A stretch of DNA of 64,000 bases from UBA1351 sp963677625 (lineage in GTDB: Bacteria > Bacillota > Clostridia > Lachnospirales > Vallitaleaceae). Shown piece by piece: positions 51,037 through 60,629 of this stretch (the first letter of the stretch is position 1; each line of letters begins with the position of its first letter). A program made the position numbers and the translations under genes. The notes beneath the pieces are model-generated. The model made no database searches. It saw nothing but the letters and a program-made list of their open reading frames with translations, and was not told where the DNA came from. Where the stretch lies: the NCBI GenBank assembly GCA_963677625.2, contig CAXXSW010000004.1:591815-655814 (forward strand), in the 5' to 3' direction.

Positions 51037-51780
51037 ATGATAAAACCAACCATGCCGGATGCCGGCCAGGTTCACGTCTACTACACCCGGGCAGACCGGA
51101 TATCCGATCCCAGGCTTTTAAAAGAGTACAGGTGCTGTCTTTGCACGGCTGAGACCAAAAAGGCGGACCGGTACATGAAGCCGGCAGACCGGCACCTGAG
51201 CCTTGTGTCAAAAGCGTTGGTGCGGTATGTGATCGGCGAGGTGACCCAACAGGACCCCGGAGCCCTTCGCTTTTCAACCAATGAACACGGCAAACCCTTT
51301 CCTGTTGGATTGCCCGATATCCATTTTAACCTATCCCACAGCCATGGCGTTGCGGTTTGCGCGGTGTGCCGTGATACGGATGTGGGGGTGGATGTGGAGG
51401 ATGTTGGGCGGCGGACGGATCTGTCCATTGCCCGACGATTTTTTTCTTCTGCCGAAGCTGACCTTGTCTCAAAAGCACCGGAGGCAGAGAAACGCGCACT
51501 GTTTTTTGACGTCTGGACCTTGAAAGAGGCCTATATCAAGGCGGTGGGCAGGGGACTGTCCATCCCTTTGAACAGTTTCTCATTTAACGCAAATGAACCC
51601 GACATTCAAATCAGGTTCAGTGATACAGGCCGTGTTGATCCCGCATGGCGGTTTTCCCAGTGGCGGCCTGAAACCGGCAAGATTGTTGCTGCTGCGGTTC
51701 GATCCAGGTCTGCCGTTGTATTTAAACACTTTTGGTGTGTGCCGTTTGCGGGGGTTGGCCCCACCCCCTTGGTTTTTTAA
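51037..51780 (+). CDS. 4'-Phosphopantetheinyl transferase (Sfp type)
   Basis: 247 residues. Transfers phosphopantetheine from CoA to carrier proteins of fatty-acid, polyketide or peptide synthases. The signatures are DVGVDVEDVGRR (Mg-binding Asp/Glu) and FFDVWTLKEAYIKAVGRGLS with the catalytic WxxKEAxxK. N-terminal part matches Sfp (VSKALVRYVIGEV). The last 20 codons overlap the end of the convergent EamA transporter gene by 59 bp, so the tail may be a late extension. Confidence 0.9.
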   Translation: MIKPTMPDAGQVHVYYTRADRISDPRLLKEYRCCLCTAETKKADRYMKPADRHLSLVSKALVRYVIGEVTQQDPGALRFSTNEHGKPFPVGLPDIHFNLSHSHGVAVCAVCRDTDVGVDVEDVGRRTDLSIARRFFSSAEADLVSKAPEAEKRALFFDVWTLKEAYIKAVGRGLSIPLNSFSFNANEPDIQIRFSDTGRVDPAWRFSQWRPETGKIVAAAVRSRSAVVFKHFWCVPFAGVGPTPLVF

Positions 51781-52645
51781 ATTTGATTTCCGAAATAATC
51801 ATTCCCGAAAGAATCAGCCCCGCACCGATCAGGCCGTTTACACCAATATTTTCGTCAATCAAAAAATAGGCACAGACCGCTGCAAAAACAGGCTCAAGGC
51901 AGAATATCAGCGCGGTGGAAGAGGGGCTGATAAACCGCTGCATACCTGTTTGAACCGAAAATGCAAATATCGTTGCAAACAACACACAGACGATGAGGGC
52001 ATCCCGGATTTCAGGATACCAGGCAAGGGCATCATGCCCTGTCACATATGCAATGATCAGGCTCAGCAGACCAATCACACCCAGTTGAATGGTTGTCAGC
52101 CAGTAGACATCATAGGACCGGGCATATTTCCCGGTATAGATAATATGCACCGCGATGCAGATCGAACAGATAAAGCTGAGCATATCTCCCTTATTGAAGG
52201 ACCAGCTTGAGCCTGTGCCGCATAATAGATAGAGCCCGATAAATGCGAGCACGGCCCCGGCAAGGGATTTTGCCGCAATGGTTTTTCTGAACATAACGGC
52301 GGATAAAATGGGAACAAAAACAACATTCAGCCCGGTTAAAAAGGCGGTATTGGATGCCGACGTGTATTGCAGCGCCATGGTTTGAAACGCAAAACCGCCA
52401 AAAAGCATGACCCCTAAAACGCTGCCCTTTAAAAGGGTCTTGCCGTTTATGGGCCGTTTTAAAAACGGGCACAATAGCAACAGTATACATGCGGCTGCAA
52501 TAAATCGCTGGGCAAGGAAAATAAACACGTCCACCTGACTGACGGCATCTTTGACAACAACAAATGTAATTCCCCAGAAAAATGTTGTTAAAACCAGAAG
52601 AATATATGCACCGACAGCGCTTAATTTTGAATTTTGAAACACCAT
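51722..52645 (-). CDS. DMT-family (EamA) transporter
   Basis: 307 residues with ten membrane spans in two five-span repeats, e.g. AYILLVLTTFFWGITFVVVK and VNGLIGAGLILSGMIISEIK. EamA proteins export metabolites such as amino acids or their derivatives; the substrate here is unknown. AGAGAATGG upstream of ATG. Convergent with the phosphopantetheinyl transferase. Confidence 0.92.
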   Translation of the reverse strand: MVFQNSKLSAVGAYILLVLTTFFWGITFVVVKDAVSQVDVFIFLAQRFIAAACILLLLCPFLKRPINGKTLLKGSVLGVMLFGGFAFQTMALQYTSASNTAFLTGLNVVFVPILSAVMFRKTIAAKSLAGAVLAFIGLYLLCGTGSSWSFNKGDMLSFICSICIAVHIIYTGKYARSYDVYWLTTIQLGVIGLLSLIIAYVTGHDALAWYPEIRDALIVCVLFATIFAFSVQTGMQRFISPSSTALIFCLEPVFAAVCAYFLIDENIGVNGLIGAGLILSGMIISEIKFKKPRGWGQPPQTAHTKSV

Positions 52646-52890
52646 AATACCATTCTCTGATCGTTATTATTTATCACATAGCTCAAAAGGCATTGAATAT
52701 AATATAAATGTTTTCTTTTTTTAAGAAAATGTCCCGACAACAACTAAAATCAGGCTGGTTTATTAACCACATTTCAAAAATAAAGGCAAACAAAAAAGCG
52801 ATGCCTCTTTTTTCGTTTGACTTCAAAAAGCCGAATGCGTATTTTTCGGACTTATATTAAATTTAAACGTAACTTATACAGGAGAGTATT

Positions 52891-53649
52891 ATGAAACTAT
52901 TTAAATCAATTACAGTGCTGTGCGCGTTCTGTGCTTTGTTTGCCCTCGCGATGCTCGGAAGCGTTTTTGCATCTGACGCCCAGAGGGTGGTTACCGTTGC
53001 ATCGGACGCCACCTGGCCGCCAATGGAAATGATTGACGAAAACAAAAATCTTGTGGGCTTTAATATTGACTATATGCATGCGGTTGCCAAAGAAGCCGGA
53101 TTCAAGGTCGTCATTAAAAATACCGCATGGGACGGCATCTTTGCAGGTATCGCAACCGGCAAATACGATGCCATCATCTCTTCGGTAACCATCACCGACA
53201 AACGTAAAAAAGCCATGGACTTTTCTCTGCCCTATGTAAACGCCGGCCAGGTGCTGGTTGTGCCTGTTGCCTCTTCTGCAAAAGTCATTGCCGATCTTAA
53301 GGGTAAAACATTGGGTGCCCAGATCGGTACAACCGGCGCAATGGAGATCAAGAAAGTGGACGGCGTAACCCTTAAATCCTATGATGAAATCGGCCTTACC
53401 TTTGAAGACATGGCTGCCGGCAGAATTGACGGCGTTGTTTGTGATACGCCCATTGCCGCCAATTATGCACTTCAAAAAGAGAGCTACAAAGGCAAATTTA
53501 AAATTGCCGGTGAACCGTTTACCCAGGAAAACTACGGCATCGTTGTTAAAAAGGGAAACACCGAGCTGGTTGAGCTGATCAACAAAGGTATCCGGGCGGT
53601 CCAGGCCAAAGGTATCGACAAAGCGCTTGAAAAAAAGTGGCTGCAATAA
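52891..53649 (+). CDS. Amino-acid ABC transporter, periplasmic binding protein
   Basis: 252 residues: signal peptide (FKSITVLCAFCALFALAMLG, cut near FA-SDA) and the SBP_bac_3 fold. TVASDATWPPMEMIDENK, GFNIDYMHAVAKEAGF, TDKRKKAMDFSLPYVNAG and GTTGAMEIKK are typical of glutamine/basic amino-acid binding proteins. AGGAGAG precedes ATG. First gene of a three-gene importer. Confidence 0.94.
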   Translation: MKLFKSITVLCAFCALFALAMLGSVFASDAQRVVTVASDATWPPMEMIDENKNLVGFNIDYMHAVAKEAGFKVVIKNTAWDGIFAGIATGKYDAIISSVTITDKRKKAMDFSLPYVNAGQVLVVPVASSAKVIADLKGKTLGAQIGTTGAMEIKKVDGVTLKSYDEIGLTFEDMAAGRIDGVVCDTPIAANYALQKESYKGKFKIAGEPFTQENYGIVVKKGNTELVELINKGIRAVQAKGIDKALEKKWLQ

Positions 53650-53663
53650 TTCAAAGTTGACTC

Positions 53664-53697
53664 AAAGCCTGATCCTTTTTGGGTCAGGCTTTTTTTA
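53664..53697 (+). terminator. Internal terminator after the binding protein gene
   Basis: AAAGCCTGATCC / GGGTCAGGCTTT stem, then TTTTTTT. It would leave binding-protein mRNA in excess over permease mRNA, the usual stoichiometry for these importers. Confidence 0.85.
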
Positions 53698-53763
53698 ATG
53701 GCGACATAAAAAGTGCCATGGCCATGGTGTGGCCATCAATTTAGACAAGGAAAAAAAGTAAAA

Positions 53764-54558
53764 ATGCCAATGTCTGGTAGTGCTGAAAAATCAAAAAAAA
53801 TAGAGATTTCCGACGGTGGGGCAATTCCCAACAGAGATGATGCGGGATTGTTCACTGCGTGGCGGGTGACCTTTGTCGCTGCCGTATCAACTATTGCTGC
53901 ACTCGTCTATTTTAAACCGGATCCGTATCTTGACATAATAAAATTTCTGCCGGATGGGATCTATGTCACGTTCAAAGTAACCATTGCCTCAATTTTTTTA
54001 TCATTGATATTCGGCCTGATTGCCGGACTCGGCAGAATTTCCAAAAATCCATTGATCAACGGCATTGCCTCCCTGTATGTTGAAGTGATCCGAGGCATTC
54101 CCCTTCTGGTTCAGCTCTTTTACATCTACTTCGCATTGGGGAAGTTTGTTCAGCTGCCGGCCCAGGTCTGCGCCATCATTGCCATGTCCATCTGCTACGG
54201 TGCCTATATGGCGGAAATTTTCAGAGCCGGTATCGATGCCATTCCAAAGGGCCAGACGGAAGCCGCAAGATCCCTTGGGATGACATCGTCCCAGACCACC
54301 AAGCACGTTATCCTTCCCCAGGCAATCAAAACCATACTGCCGCCTGTGGGGAATGAATTTATCGCCCTTTTAAAGGATTCCTCTCTTGTTTCAATCCTTG
54401 CCGTTTCCGATCTTTTAAGGCGGGGAAGAGAATTTGCATCCGAATCATTCGATTATTTTGAAACCTATACAATGGTAGCCCTGATCTACCTTGTAATCAC
54501 ATTGATTCTGTCAAAACTTGTGGGCATTATGGAGGATAAGATAAGTGACGATGAATAG
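53764..54558 (+). CDS. Amino-acid ABC transporter permease
   Basis: 264 residues from ATG 53764 (AAGGA upstream). HisMQ-type permease: LPDGIYVTFKVTIASIFLSL starts the domain, and the coupling loop is GQTEAARSLGMTSSQTTKHVI. It has an extra N-terminal cytoplasmic tail and an additional first span (TFVAAVSTIAALVYF) that standard HisM proteins lack. Confidence 0.94.
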   Translation: MPMSGSAEKSKKIEISDGGAIPNRDDAGLFTAWRVTFVAAVSTIAALVYFKPDPYLDIIKFLPDGIYVTFKVTIASIFLSLIFGLIAGLGRISKNPLINGIASLYVEVIRGIPLLVQLFYIYFALGKFVQLPAQVCAIIAMSICYGAYMAEIFRAGIDAIPKGQTEAARSLGMTSSQTTKHVILPQAIKTILPPVGNEFIALLKDSSLVSILAVSDLLRRGREFASESFDYFETYTMVALIYLVITLILSKLVGIMEDKISDDE

Positions 54559-55288
54559 CAAAACCCTTGTACACATAGAAGGTGTCAGTAAATTTTACGG
54601 CGAATTAAAGGCCTTGGACAATGTCTCACTGGACGTTCATGACGGTGAAAAAGTTGTTATTTTGGGGCCCAGCGGTTCCGGGAAAAGTACGCTGTTAAGA
54701 TCCATCAACCAGCTGGAAACCATCGATGCCGGTAGAATCATCATTGACGGCATCGATATTTACGATAAATCAACCGATATCAACAAAGTGCGTGAAGAGG
54801 TCGGGATGGTCTTCCAGTCCTTTAACGTCTTCCCCCATAAAACGGTCATGGACAACCTGAACCTTGCCCAGCTGGTCGTCAGAAAACGAAGCCGCAAGGA
54901 AGCCACCGGGATTTCAACGAAACTGCTTGAAAAAGTGGGGATTTTACAAAAGGCAGATGAATATCCGGGCAAACTTTCCGGCGGTCAGCAGCAGCGGGTG
55001 GCCATTGCAAGGGCCCTTGCCATGACCCCGAAAATCATGCTCTTTGATGAACCCACCTCCGCCCTTGACCCGGAAATGATCGGTGAGGTGCTCGATGTTA
55101 TGACCACACTTGCCAAAGAGGGGATGACCATGGTTGTGGTGACCCATGAAATGGGATTTGCACGGGAAGTGGCCGACAGAATCATCTTCATGGATCACGG
55201 TGCCATTGTCGAACAGGGAACGCCGGATGAATTTTTTAATCACACGGAAAATGACCGCGCCAAGCTGTTCCTAAGCCAGATATTATAA
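54545..55288 (+). CDS. Amino-acid ABC transporter ATP-binding protein
   Basis: 247 residues. Walker A GPSGSGKST, Q-loop MVFQSFNVF, signature LSGGQQQRV, Walker B IMLFDEPTSALD and switch VTHEMGF: a GlnQ/HisP-type ATPase. GTG at 54545 has GGAGG 9 nt upstream; the ATG at 54551 is the alternative. It overlaps the permease by 14 bp. Confidence 0.95.
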   Translation: MTMNSKTLVHIEGVSKFYGELKALDNVSLDVHDGEKVVILGPSGSGKSTLLRSINQLETIDAGRIIIDGIDIYDKSTDINKVREEVGMVFQSFNVFPHKTVMDNLNLAQLVVRKRSRKEATGISTKLLEKVGILQKADEYPGKLSGGQQQRVAIARALAMTPKIMLFDEPTSALDPEMIGEVLDVMTTLAKEGMTMVVVTHEMGFAREVADRIIFMDHGAIVEQGTPDEFFNHTENDRAKLFLSQIL

Positions 55289-55310
55289 AAGTCATAGGTT
55301 GAAAAAAATT

Positions 55311-55931
55311 ATGAAAAACAGCGTTAAACAGTGCATTGAACAACGGCACAGTGTTCGGTCATTTACCGATGAACCCATCAGCGAGGCAGAAATCCGGGAA
55401 CTTTTGGAGGCCGCACGTCTGGCGCCGTCGAGTCTGAATTCACAACCCTGGCGTTTTGCCGTGATCACTGATCCGGCCACGCGGGAGTGGATTGCCACCA
55501 AGGAGGTGTCCCGCAAGCAGGCCTGGCTTTCCACAGCCCCGGCCATTATCGTCTGTTGCGCCGACCTGGACGGGTATGTGCGCGATTCCCAGGCGGCAGC
55601 CTTTTTCTACAAGGAAAACAACCTGTTTGATCCCGAACCCATGAAGGGGGTTGAAGATTATGTGGCCCGGGAAAAGGTCAATTCCGAGGCCGCAAGGTTT
55701 GGTGCCGGCGCAATGAATGTCGGTATCGCAGTATCTTTTATGATGCTGAGGGCCACGGAGATGGGCCTGGGAACCTGCTGGATCGGCATGTTTGATGAAG
55801 CCCAATTGAAAAGTAAGCTCGGTCTGGGCAAGGAAACCAGAGTCGTCTGTCTGCTTGCCGTGGGTCATCCCGACGAGGCGCAAGCACCCGTTCGGAACCG
55901 CAAGTCCCTGGCAGAAATCCGCCTTTCTTAA
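55311..55931 (+). CDS. Nitroreductase-family protein
   Basis: 206 residues if ATG 55311 is used; TTG 55299 is an alternative and neither has a good ribosome site. FMN-binding motifs RHSVRSFTDE, APSSLNSQPWRFAVI and NVGIAVSFMMLRATEMGLGT are present. It directly follows the ATPase gene on the same strand but the link to amino-acid uptake is only positional. Confidence 0.88.
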   Translation: MKNSVKQCIEQRHSVRSFTDEPISEAEIRELLEAARLAPSSLNSQPWRFAVITDPATREWIATKEVSRKQAWLSTAPAIIVCCADLDGYVRDSQAAAFFYKENNLFDPEPMKGVEDYVAREKVNSEAARFGAGAMNVGIAVSFMMLRATEMGLGTCWIGMFDEAQLKSKLGLGKETRVVCLLAVGHPDEAQAPVRNRKSLAEIRLS

Positions 55932-56162
55932 CCGTATTTGATCATGGGCCTTATACCCCGACGGATGGACGGCAAAGGATGTCGTGGTCTCCAATGGGCA
56001 GGTTATCTGTTTGGAAATATATTAAAAATATTTGCCGGCTATTTTGTTTTTATTAATTCTCCGTACCGGAATTGACACCCGGTGCCCTTTTTTTTAAAGA
56101 TTCAAGCGGTGGTTTACATTTTGTCGCAGTTTTTAGCTAATTCAACGCAGGAGGGCAAAGAG

Positions 56163-56705
56163 GTGAAACGGTTTTTAGTGTTATGCAGCATGGTGTTTAT
56201 TCTTTTAGTTGGAGGAACTTCGGTATGGGCTCACGACGTATCTGAGTCATTTGAACTCGAACTGGGCGATATGGTGGATATTCGCCACGATGACCAAAAT
56301 CCATATAAGGGGACGTTATCCCTAACGGTCACCAACATCGGGACCGTTGCATGGGGAGATTTTCATTTTTCAATCGATAGTGATTTGTATGCCGGTCTCT
56401 TCTTCACGGATGAAGTGACCCCCACAATGTCCAAAGATATTGACAATTACTATTACGTCATTTCAGATGACGGCTATTCGCTTGATTTTTTCTATGATGA
56501 AGACCCGGTGGGAACTGGAGAAAGTGTAACATTTAATATATTTACGGACAACACAACGGACAACAATGGTTTGTTTTATGTTAGTATGTGGCCATCCCCG
56601 GTTGATTCCTCACAGGGCAGTACTGTTCCCGTACCGAGTACCGTATGCCTTTTGGGCATAGGTCTGCTCGTTATGACAAGGACGCTAAGAGACGATCAGA
56701 TATAG
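56163..56705 (+). CDS. Exported protein with a PEP-CTERM-like C-terminus
   Basis: 180 residues from GTG 56163 (AGGAGG 8 nt upstream). Signal peptide RFLVLCSMVFILLVGGTSVWA, an acidic beta-rich body (VDIRHDDQNPYKGTLSLTVT; VGTGESVTFNIFTD) and a C-terminal sorting signal: VPVPSTVCLLGIGLLVMTRT followed by a short charged tail. That is a PEP-CTERM-like motif with Val in place of Glu in VPEP, so sorting by exosortase is possible but not certain. No cargo function can be named. Confidence 0.75.
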   Translation: MKRFLVLCSMVFILLVGGTSVWAHDVSESFELELGDMVDIRHDDQNPYKGTLSLTVTNIGTVAWGDFHFSIDSDLYAGLFFTDEVTPTMSKDIDNYYYVISDDGYSLDFFYDEDPVGTGESVTFNIFTDNTTDNNGLFYVSMWPSPVDSSQGSTVPVPSTVCLLGIGLLVMTRTLRDDQI

Positions 56706-56724
56706 CTTGGAACATACATGATTT

Positions 56725-56759
56725 AAAAGAGCGGGGTTCGTTTTAACCCCGCTCTTTTT
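56725..56759 (+). terminator. Terminator of the PEP-CTERM-like gene
   Basis: AAAAGAGCGGGGTT / AACCCCGCTCTTTTT with a 6-nt loop. Confidence 0.85.
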
Positions 56760-56852
56760 GTTTACCCGGCGCGATAATGGGAGCTTAACCGCTATATTTC
56801 TTTAATTTTTTTCACGACTCGAACTACCGGATGGCATGGGAGGGCTTTGCAA

Positions 56853-57203
56853 TTATTGCATTCCAAATTTCTCCGGAGAGCGTATACTATAATCCGTGAT
56901 AGCCTTCCTGGTTCCTTTAATGCAATAATAATCCGAAGCATAAAGGTTGAAACTGCAGAGATCAATCGGTGTTACTTCAGAGGCGTTGATACTCCCGATG
57001 ACTCCTCCTGCTTATAGCGCAGCAGCAGCAAGTTCGGAGCAGAAGAATGCCTTTGATTCATAAACGACACCAACATGAGATACTTCTGATTTTGTAGCCC
57101 ATTTAATTATTTCAGAAAAGTTCCCTTTTCCCGAAAAGGCTATTATGTCTCCAGGCTTTATCTGTGCGCGGATGTCTTGGTAATTCGCTTCCATCAGTGC
57201 CAT
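56853..57203 (-). pseudogene. YiiX-like (permuted NlpC/P60, lipid-binding hydrolase family) protein, broken
   Basis: The start ATG at 57203 follows AAAGGAG and reads MALMEANYQDIRAQIKPGDI. The family motifs DIIAFSGKGNFSEIIKWATK, SHVGVV (catalytic His) and FCSELAAAAL (catalytic Cys) are present, but the roughly 80-100 residues that normally lie between SHVGVV and FCSE are gone: YESK joins directly to AFFCSEL. A TAA at 57012-57014 then interrupts the frame, which continues in the same frame with AGGVIGSINASEVTPIDLCS to 56853. So there is an internal deletion and a nonsense codon. Confidence 0.7.
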
Positions 57204-57251
57204 CTTTTTTCTCCTTTTCTTTGTTTTGTTGATCAATGCATTCACCTGCAT

Positions 57252-57711
57252 CGCCGAACATTTAAGCCGGCAGAATTGGGCAGATATGGTTTTAGGCCGA
57301 ACCGGTCTATCCGTTTTCAGATGAAATAGTTTATGGCAAAAAATAAATTCGGTTGGAGATCAAAATTTTCTTTAATCTCGTATCATTGAAATAAACAGAT
57401 GTCCATCAGGGAATCCCTTAATTTTTGTTGTTTTTACAAAAGTTATGGTCTGGACATATTATTTTACACCGAAACTTACGGTATGAGTCAAGAGCAGACC
57501 CCTTTCCCAAATCCACCGCCAGTTTTTTACAAGGCATTCCGGGGCTGGATATTTCACTTTTTTTGGGGAATTTCCCCAGCCGCGTGCGTGGCTTTGGCCA
57601 TAACCGGCTACGCGCGCTACAATTCGGGCAGAATTTAGACGCACCTCAGCCTTACATTTCCATTCCTTTCAAAATTCCAACAAATTATCCAGTTCATCTC
57701 CTGAGATCACC
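57252..57711. other. Gene-free stretch before the IS1380 remnant
   Basis: No convincing gene. One plus-strand frame to 57638 reads PPPVFYKAFRGWIFHFFWGI but has no ribosome site and no family I recognise. It probably includes the end of the decayed IS element. Confidence 0.4.
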
Positions 57712-59253
57712 TTACCCTGACGGCCCCCCTTCCAGCAAGGCGATCCGCTCTCGGGCACCTACCAATACGTTAAAGCAAGGATGACCTTTGGATAACCGGA
57801 GAACCAACTCTCTGGACCGTTTTACTATTCGACCGGGGATATTGATAATTGAAAACCGTATGGCCTTCATCCTTTTGCACACCATTTGAGGCTCAAAAGC
57901 CAGACGCTTCAACATCTGATTCAGATTAAGCGCCAGGATCATCATCCACCACCAGGCTGCGTTTTCTCCAAAGTTGCCCGAAGGCAATGTCCCCACCGGC
58001 CAGATCCTTTTTCATTATGGCGTGAACCTCTTCGCTTTTGCCACATCTTTTGTGTAGCCAGTGGATAAGGTCCTCACCATACATCTCCTGTTCCGGAATA
58101 TTGGAGACAACACCAAATACTTTATACCGGGTGTCATTCATCTCCATGGCCGGAAACGGCAACTGCATTTGTTTGTCTTCCATGCCGGGCAAAGCCGGTT
58201 CAAGTACCTGGCGTTTGGCAAGATACCGGTACTCAAGCCCCTCTTTGCTCTTTCCTATTCTTGAGGGGACAAAGCAAACTTCTGCCCATTCACTGCCGGT
58301 CTTCATCTTTTTACCGTTCTTTTCTTTATAGATTGGCTCCCATTCTGAGGAAGGGACCTGAGCTACGGCAATTTTGAAGGAGTGAGTGACATCGCACCCA
58401 ACAGCAAACTCAATTTTCCCAAATCGCTTGTTGTCTACTGAATCACAATACTTTAAGAGGTCATGTTGGTAACCGGCAGTATCTGATCGGAGCCGGACTT
58501 TCTCGACCCCCTGGGGCAAACAGGCCAGGGCTTCTTTGAAAACTCTTAATTGCTCGTACCCTGCCGGAACATTCCCATCCCGAAATTCAGTGTGCAGGAT
58601 CATATTCTGCTCGGCCCACCATGTATTGAACGGCTGATAGGCCTTGAACCCTTTATAACAGAAACTTGCTTCCTGTTTGCCTGTCTCAACCAGGGTCGCA
58701 TCCTGATCCAGTGTGGCTGTTTTACATGGACGTGCCTCATTCATGGCTTCGCACATGTCCTCTATTGATATGTGCGAAACCTTTAAGGTGGCGGTTTGGG
58801 GCCGGAATGAAAGCTTTAATTGAGGAAACTCGGCGTAACTGCTCTTGGGCGACATCATGGAAGCCCTTCAGGTATCTGAACATGGCTGAAGGAGACGGGA
58901 CAAACCGTTGTTTCTCTTTGCGCCATCTTCGTTCCATCTCACGCCTTTCTTTGCGTGGCAGCTTATAGTTTTCAGCTGATTGTAATATCCTGCAAAATCC
59001 ATGATCTGCATTTAAAATATTCAGGTCGTCAACGCAGTTGCCGCCTGCAAGGTTCAACAGGATACCAGACAATACGAACTGGGAGTCTGTCCAGCCCCTG
59101 TGAGCCCTTTTTCACGGTTAAATGCTTTTGAATCGATTTGGTCAGTCCAATCACTTTTGCCAAATCAAGGTAAAGCGGCAGCCCACCCAATGCAGTTGTG
59201 CCTTCGTCAGTTTTTTCCTGTTCGTACTTGAATGGTAAGATCCCCTGTGTCAT
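57712..59253 (-). mobile_element. IS1380-family transposase, degraded by three frameshifts
   Basis: Pieces in order: MTQGILPFKYEQEKTDEGTT (from 59253); after a shift near 59,098, FVLSGILLNLAGGNCVDDLN to about 58,850; after a second shift, KTATLDQDATLVETGKQEAS with RLRSDTAGYQHD (DDE-type Asp positions) to about 57,990; after a third shift, NFGENAAWWWMMILALNLNQ to the stop at 57712. The whole equals a full IS1380 DDE transposase of about 500 residues. Terminal inverted repeats were not found. It sits just beside a group II intron fragment. Confidence 0.8.
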
Positions 59254-59347
59254 AGTTTGTTGCACCCCGTTGATGATAGTTTTTTGTTCGCACAAAGACT
59301 CTATCTGCTTGAAGCATCAAGCACAACGGGGTTTTTCTTTTTTTTGA

Positions 59348-59590
59348 TGGTGGATCAGGGCCTTTATTGCTCACCAGGATGCTATGATTTGCGGCAATGC
59401 CCGCAAAAAGTACTGGCACATGAGCAAAATCAAATGGGTGGCCATTGCCATGCCTGAAAGATATTTTATTGATAAAGGATTATATCTGCCCGGGAACTGA
59501 TTCCTATAATCAGCCGAACCGCCTTGGTACGAGATCCGTATGCCGGGTGGTGTGGGAGGGCTCATCAGTAATGGGGCGTTCTATCCCGAT
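59348..59590 (+). mobile_element. 3' part of a group II intron (maturase end plus domains V-VI)
   Basis: A frame ending at TGA 59498-59500 reads DAMICGNARKKYWHMSKIKW, the C-terminal region of bacterial group II intron reverse transcriptases. It is followed by intron 3' RNA: CCGCCTTGGTACGAGATCC and GTATGCCGGGTGGTGTGGGA (domain V-like hairpin) and GGGAGGGCTC...GGGGCGTTCTATCCCGAT (domain VI and intron end). The maturase sequence upstream of it is missing. Confidence 0.75.
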
Positions 59591-59624
59591 TTATATGCGC
59601 CCTTTATTATGGTTTAATCAGTAT

Positions 59625-59653
59625 TTGACAAAAAACAGACCTTTTGTTACATT
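59625..59653 (+). promoter_or_regulatory. Promoter of the toxin-antitoxin pair
   Basis: TTGACA (59625-59630), 17-bp spacer, TACATT (59648-59653). Confidence 0.65.
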
Positions 59654-59657
59654 ATGT

Positions 59658-59675
59658 ACAAAATGAACATTTTGT
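59658..59675. promoter_or_regulatory. Palindromic operator of the toxin-antitoxin pair
   Basis: ACAAAATG-AA-CATTTTGT, a perfect 8-bp inverted repeat placed immediately downstream of the -10 box, as expected for autoregulation by a Phd/YefM antitoxin. Confidence 0.6.
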
Positions 59676-59700
59676 AAACATTAAGCTGTAGAGGTACATT

Positions 59701-59952
59701 ATGTTAAATAAAATCACAACCGCGGATGCAAGAAAAAAATTTGCCAATATTATTAACCGGGTAGCGTATTCTGACGAATCTTTTGTATTGACTAGGCGGG
59801 GAGAACCTATTGCCGCAATTGTGTCAATCAAAGAGCTGAAGATGCTCCAGGAATTCGAAGACCAAATGGATATTGAAGATGCGTGGAAAGCTAAAAATGA
59901 ACCGGGGGAGCCAATTGCCTGGGAGGAGCTGAAAAAGGAACTTGAACTTTGA
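59701..59952 (+). CDS. Phd/YefM-type antitoxin
   Basis: 83 residues. N-terminal DNA-binding domain TTADARKKFANIINRVAYSD and FVLTRRGEPIAAIVSIKEL, then an acidic C-terminal toxin-binding tail (EDQMDIEDAWKAKNEPGEP). GAGGT before ATG. It would neutralise the downstream RelE-type toxin and repress the operon. Overlaps the toxin gene by 4 bp. Confidence 0.9.
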   Translation: MLNKITTADARKKFANIINRVAYSDESFVLTRRGEPIAAIVSIKELKMLQEFEDQMDIEDAWKAKNEPGEPIAWEELKKELEL

Positions 59953-60216
59953 AATACAGGATAGAGGTCAAGCGATCTGCCGCAAAGGCGCTTAAAAAGA
60001 TACCGAAACCTGATAGAAAGCGCATCAGCGAAAAAATTGACAGTCTTGCGGATAATCTCCCAAATCCTGAAATCACAAAGATGAAAGGGGACAATCCGTT
60101 TCATAGAATTCGTAGTTGGCGATTACCGGATAATCTATGAAGTTCAAGATGAAGTCCTTGTAATTCTTATTGTCAAGGTTGGCCACAGAAAAGACATTTA
60201 CAGAAATCTCTCATAG
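59949..60216 (+). pseudogene. RelE-family toxin, inactivated by a single-base insertion
   Basis: MKYRIEVKRSAAKALKKIPK and the frame up to NPFHRIR are normal RelE. Near 60,114 (CGTAGTTGG) one extra base shifts the frame, so translation ends at 60140. Removing one base restores VGDYRIIYEVQDEVLVILIV and VGHRKDIYRN to the stop at 60214-60216, i.e. 89 residues including the conserved C-terminal strand. RelE toxins cut mRNA on the ribosome; this copy should be inactive unless the shift is a sequencing error. Confidence 0.8.
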
Positions 60217-60249
60217 ATTTTTCTTCTTCACCATCAGCTTATAACGTAT

Positions 60250-60629
60250 AGATAACCCGCCGGGCTTTTTAAACCACAAAAGCTCCAGTGATAGTTTAAA
60301 TTTTCGTCAACCAAACTCCTTCGAAACCGCCCGCGCAGACGAGCCTGCACAACAAGGTGAAGTCCTCTATCCATTACAAGGTATGTCCGTAAATCCGGCA
60401 TTCACGTACCGAAAGACATGTGTTTACCCCGGGAGATCTCCCATGTGCCGGATTGGCTGAGGGCCGGGTAACTGGTCCTGACCGCATGGGAGAAGTCAGC
60501 AGGAAGGCATAGTAGCCGGTGGAAACGAGCCCCGCAAAGGCGGGGAGGTCTCATCCCGGTAAAGGCCTGAACGGTGCCCGGGCCGAATGGTCCGGGTAAA
60601 TGATAACGACAAATAGGAGGTGTGTACTT
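60250..60629 (+). other. 5' RNA part of a group II intron (domains I-IV upstream of the maturase)
   Basis: Sequence of intron type: GGAGATCTCCCATGTGCCGG, GGGAGAAGTCAGCAGGAAGG, CATAGTAGCCGGTGG, typical of the region just before the maturase gene. The precise 5' end could not be placed. Confidence 0.55.
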
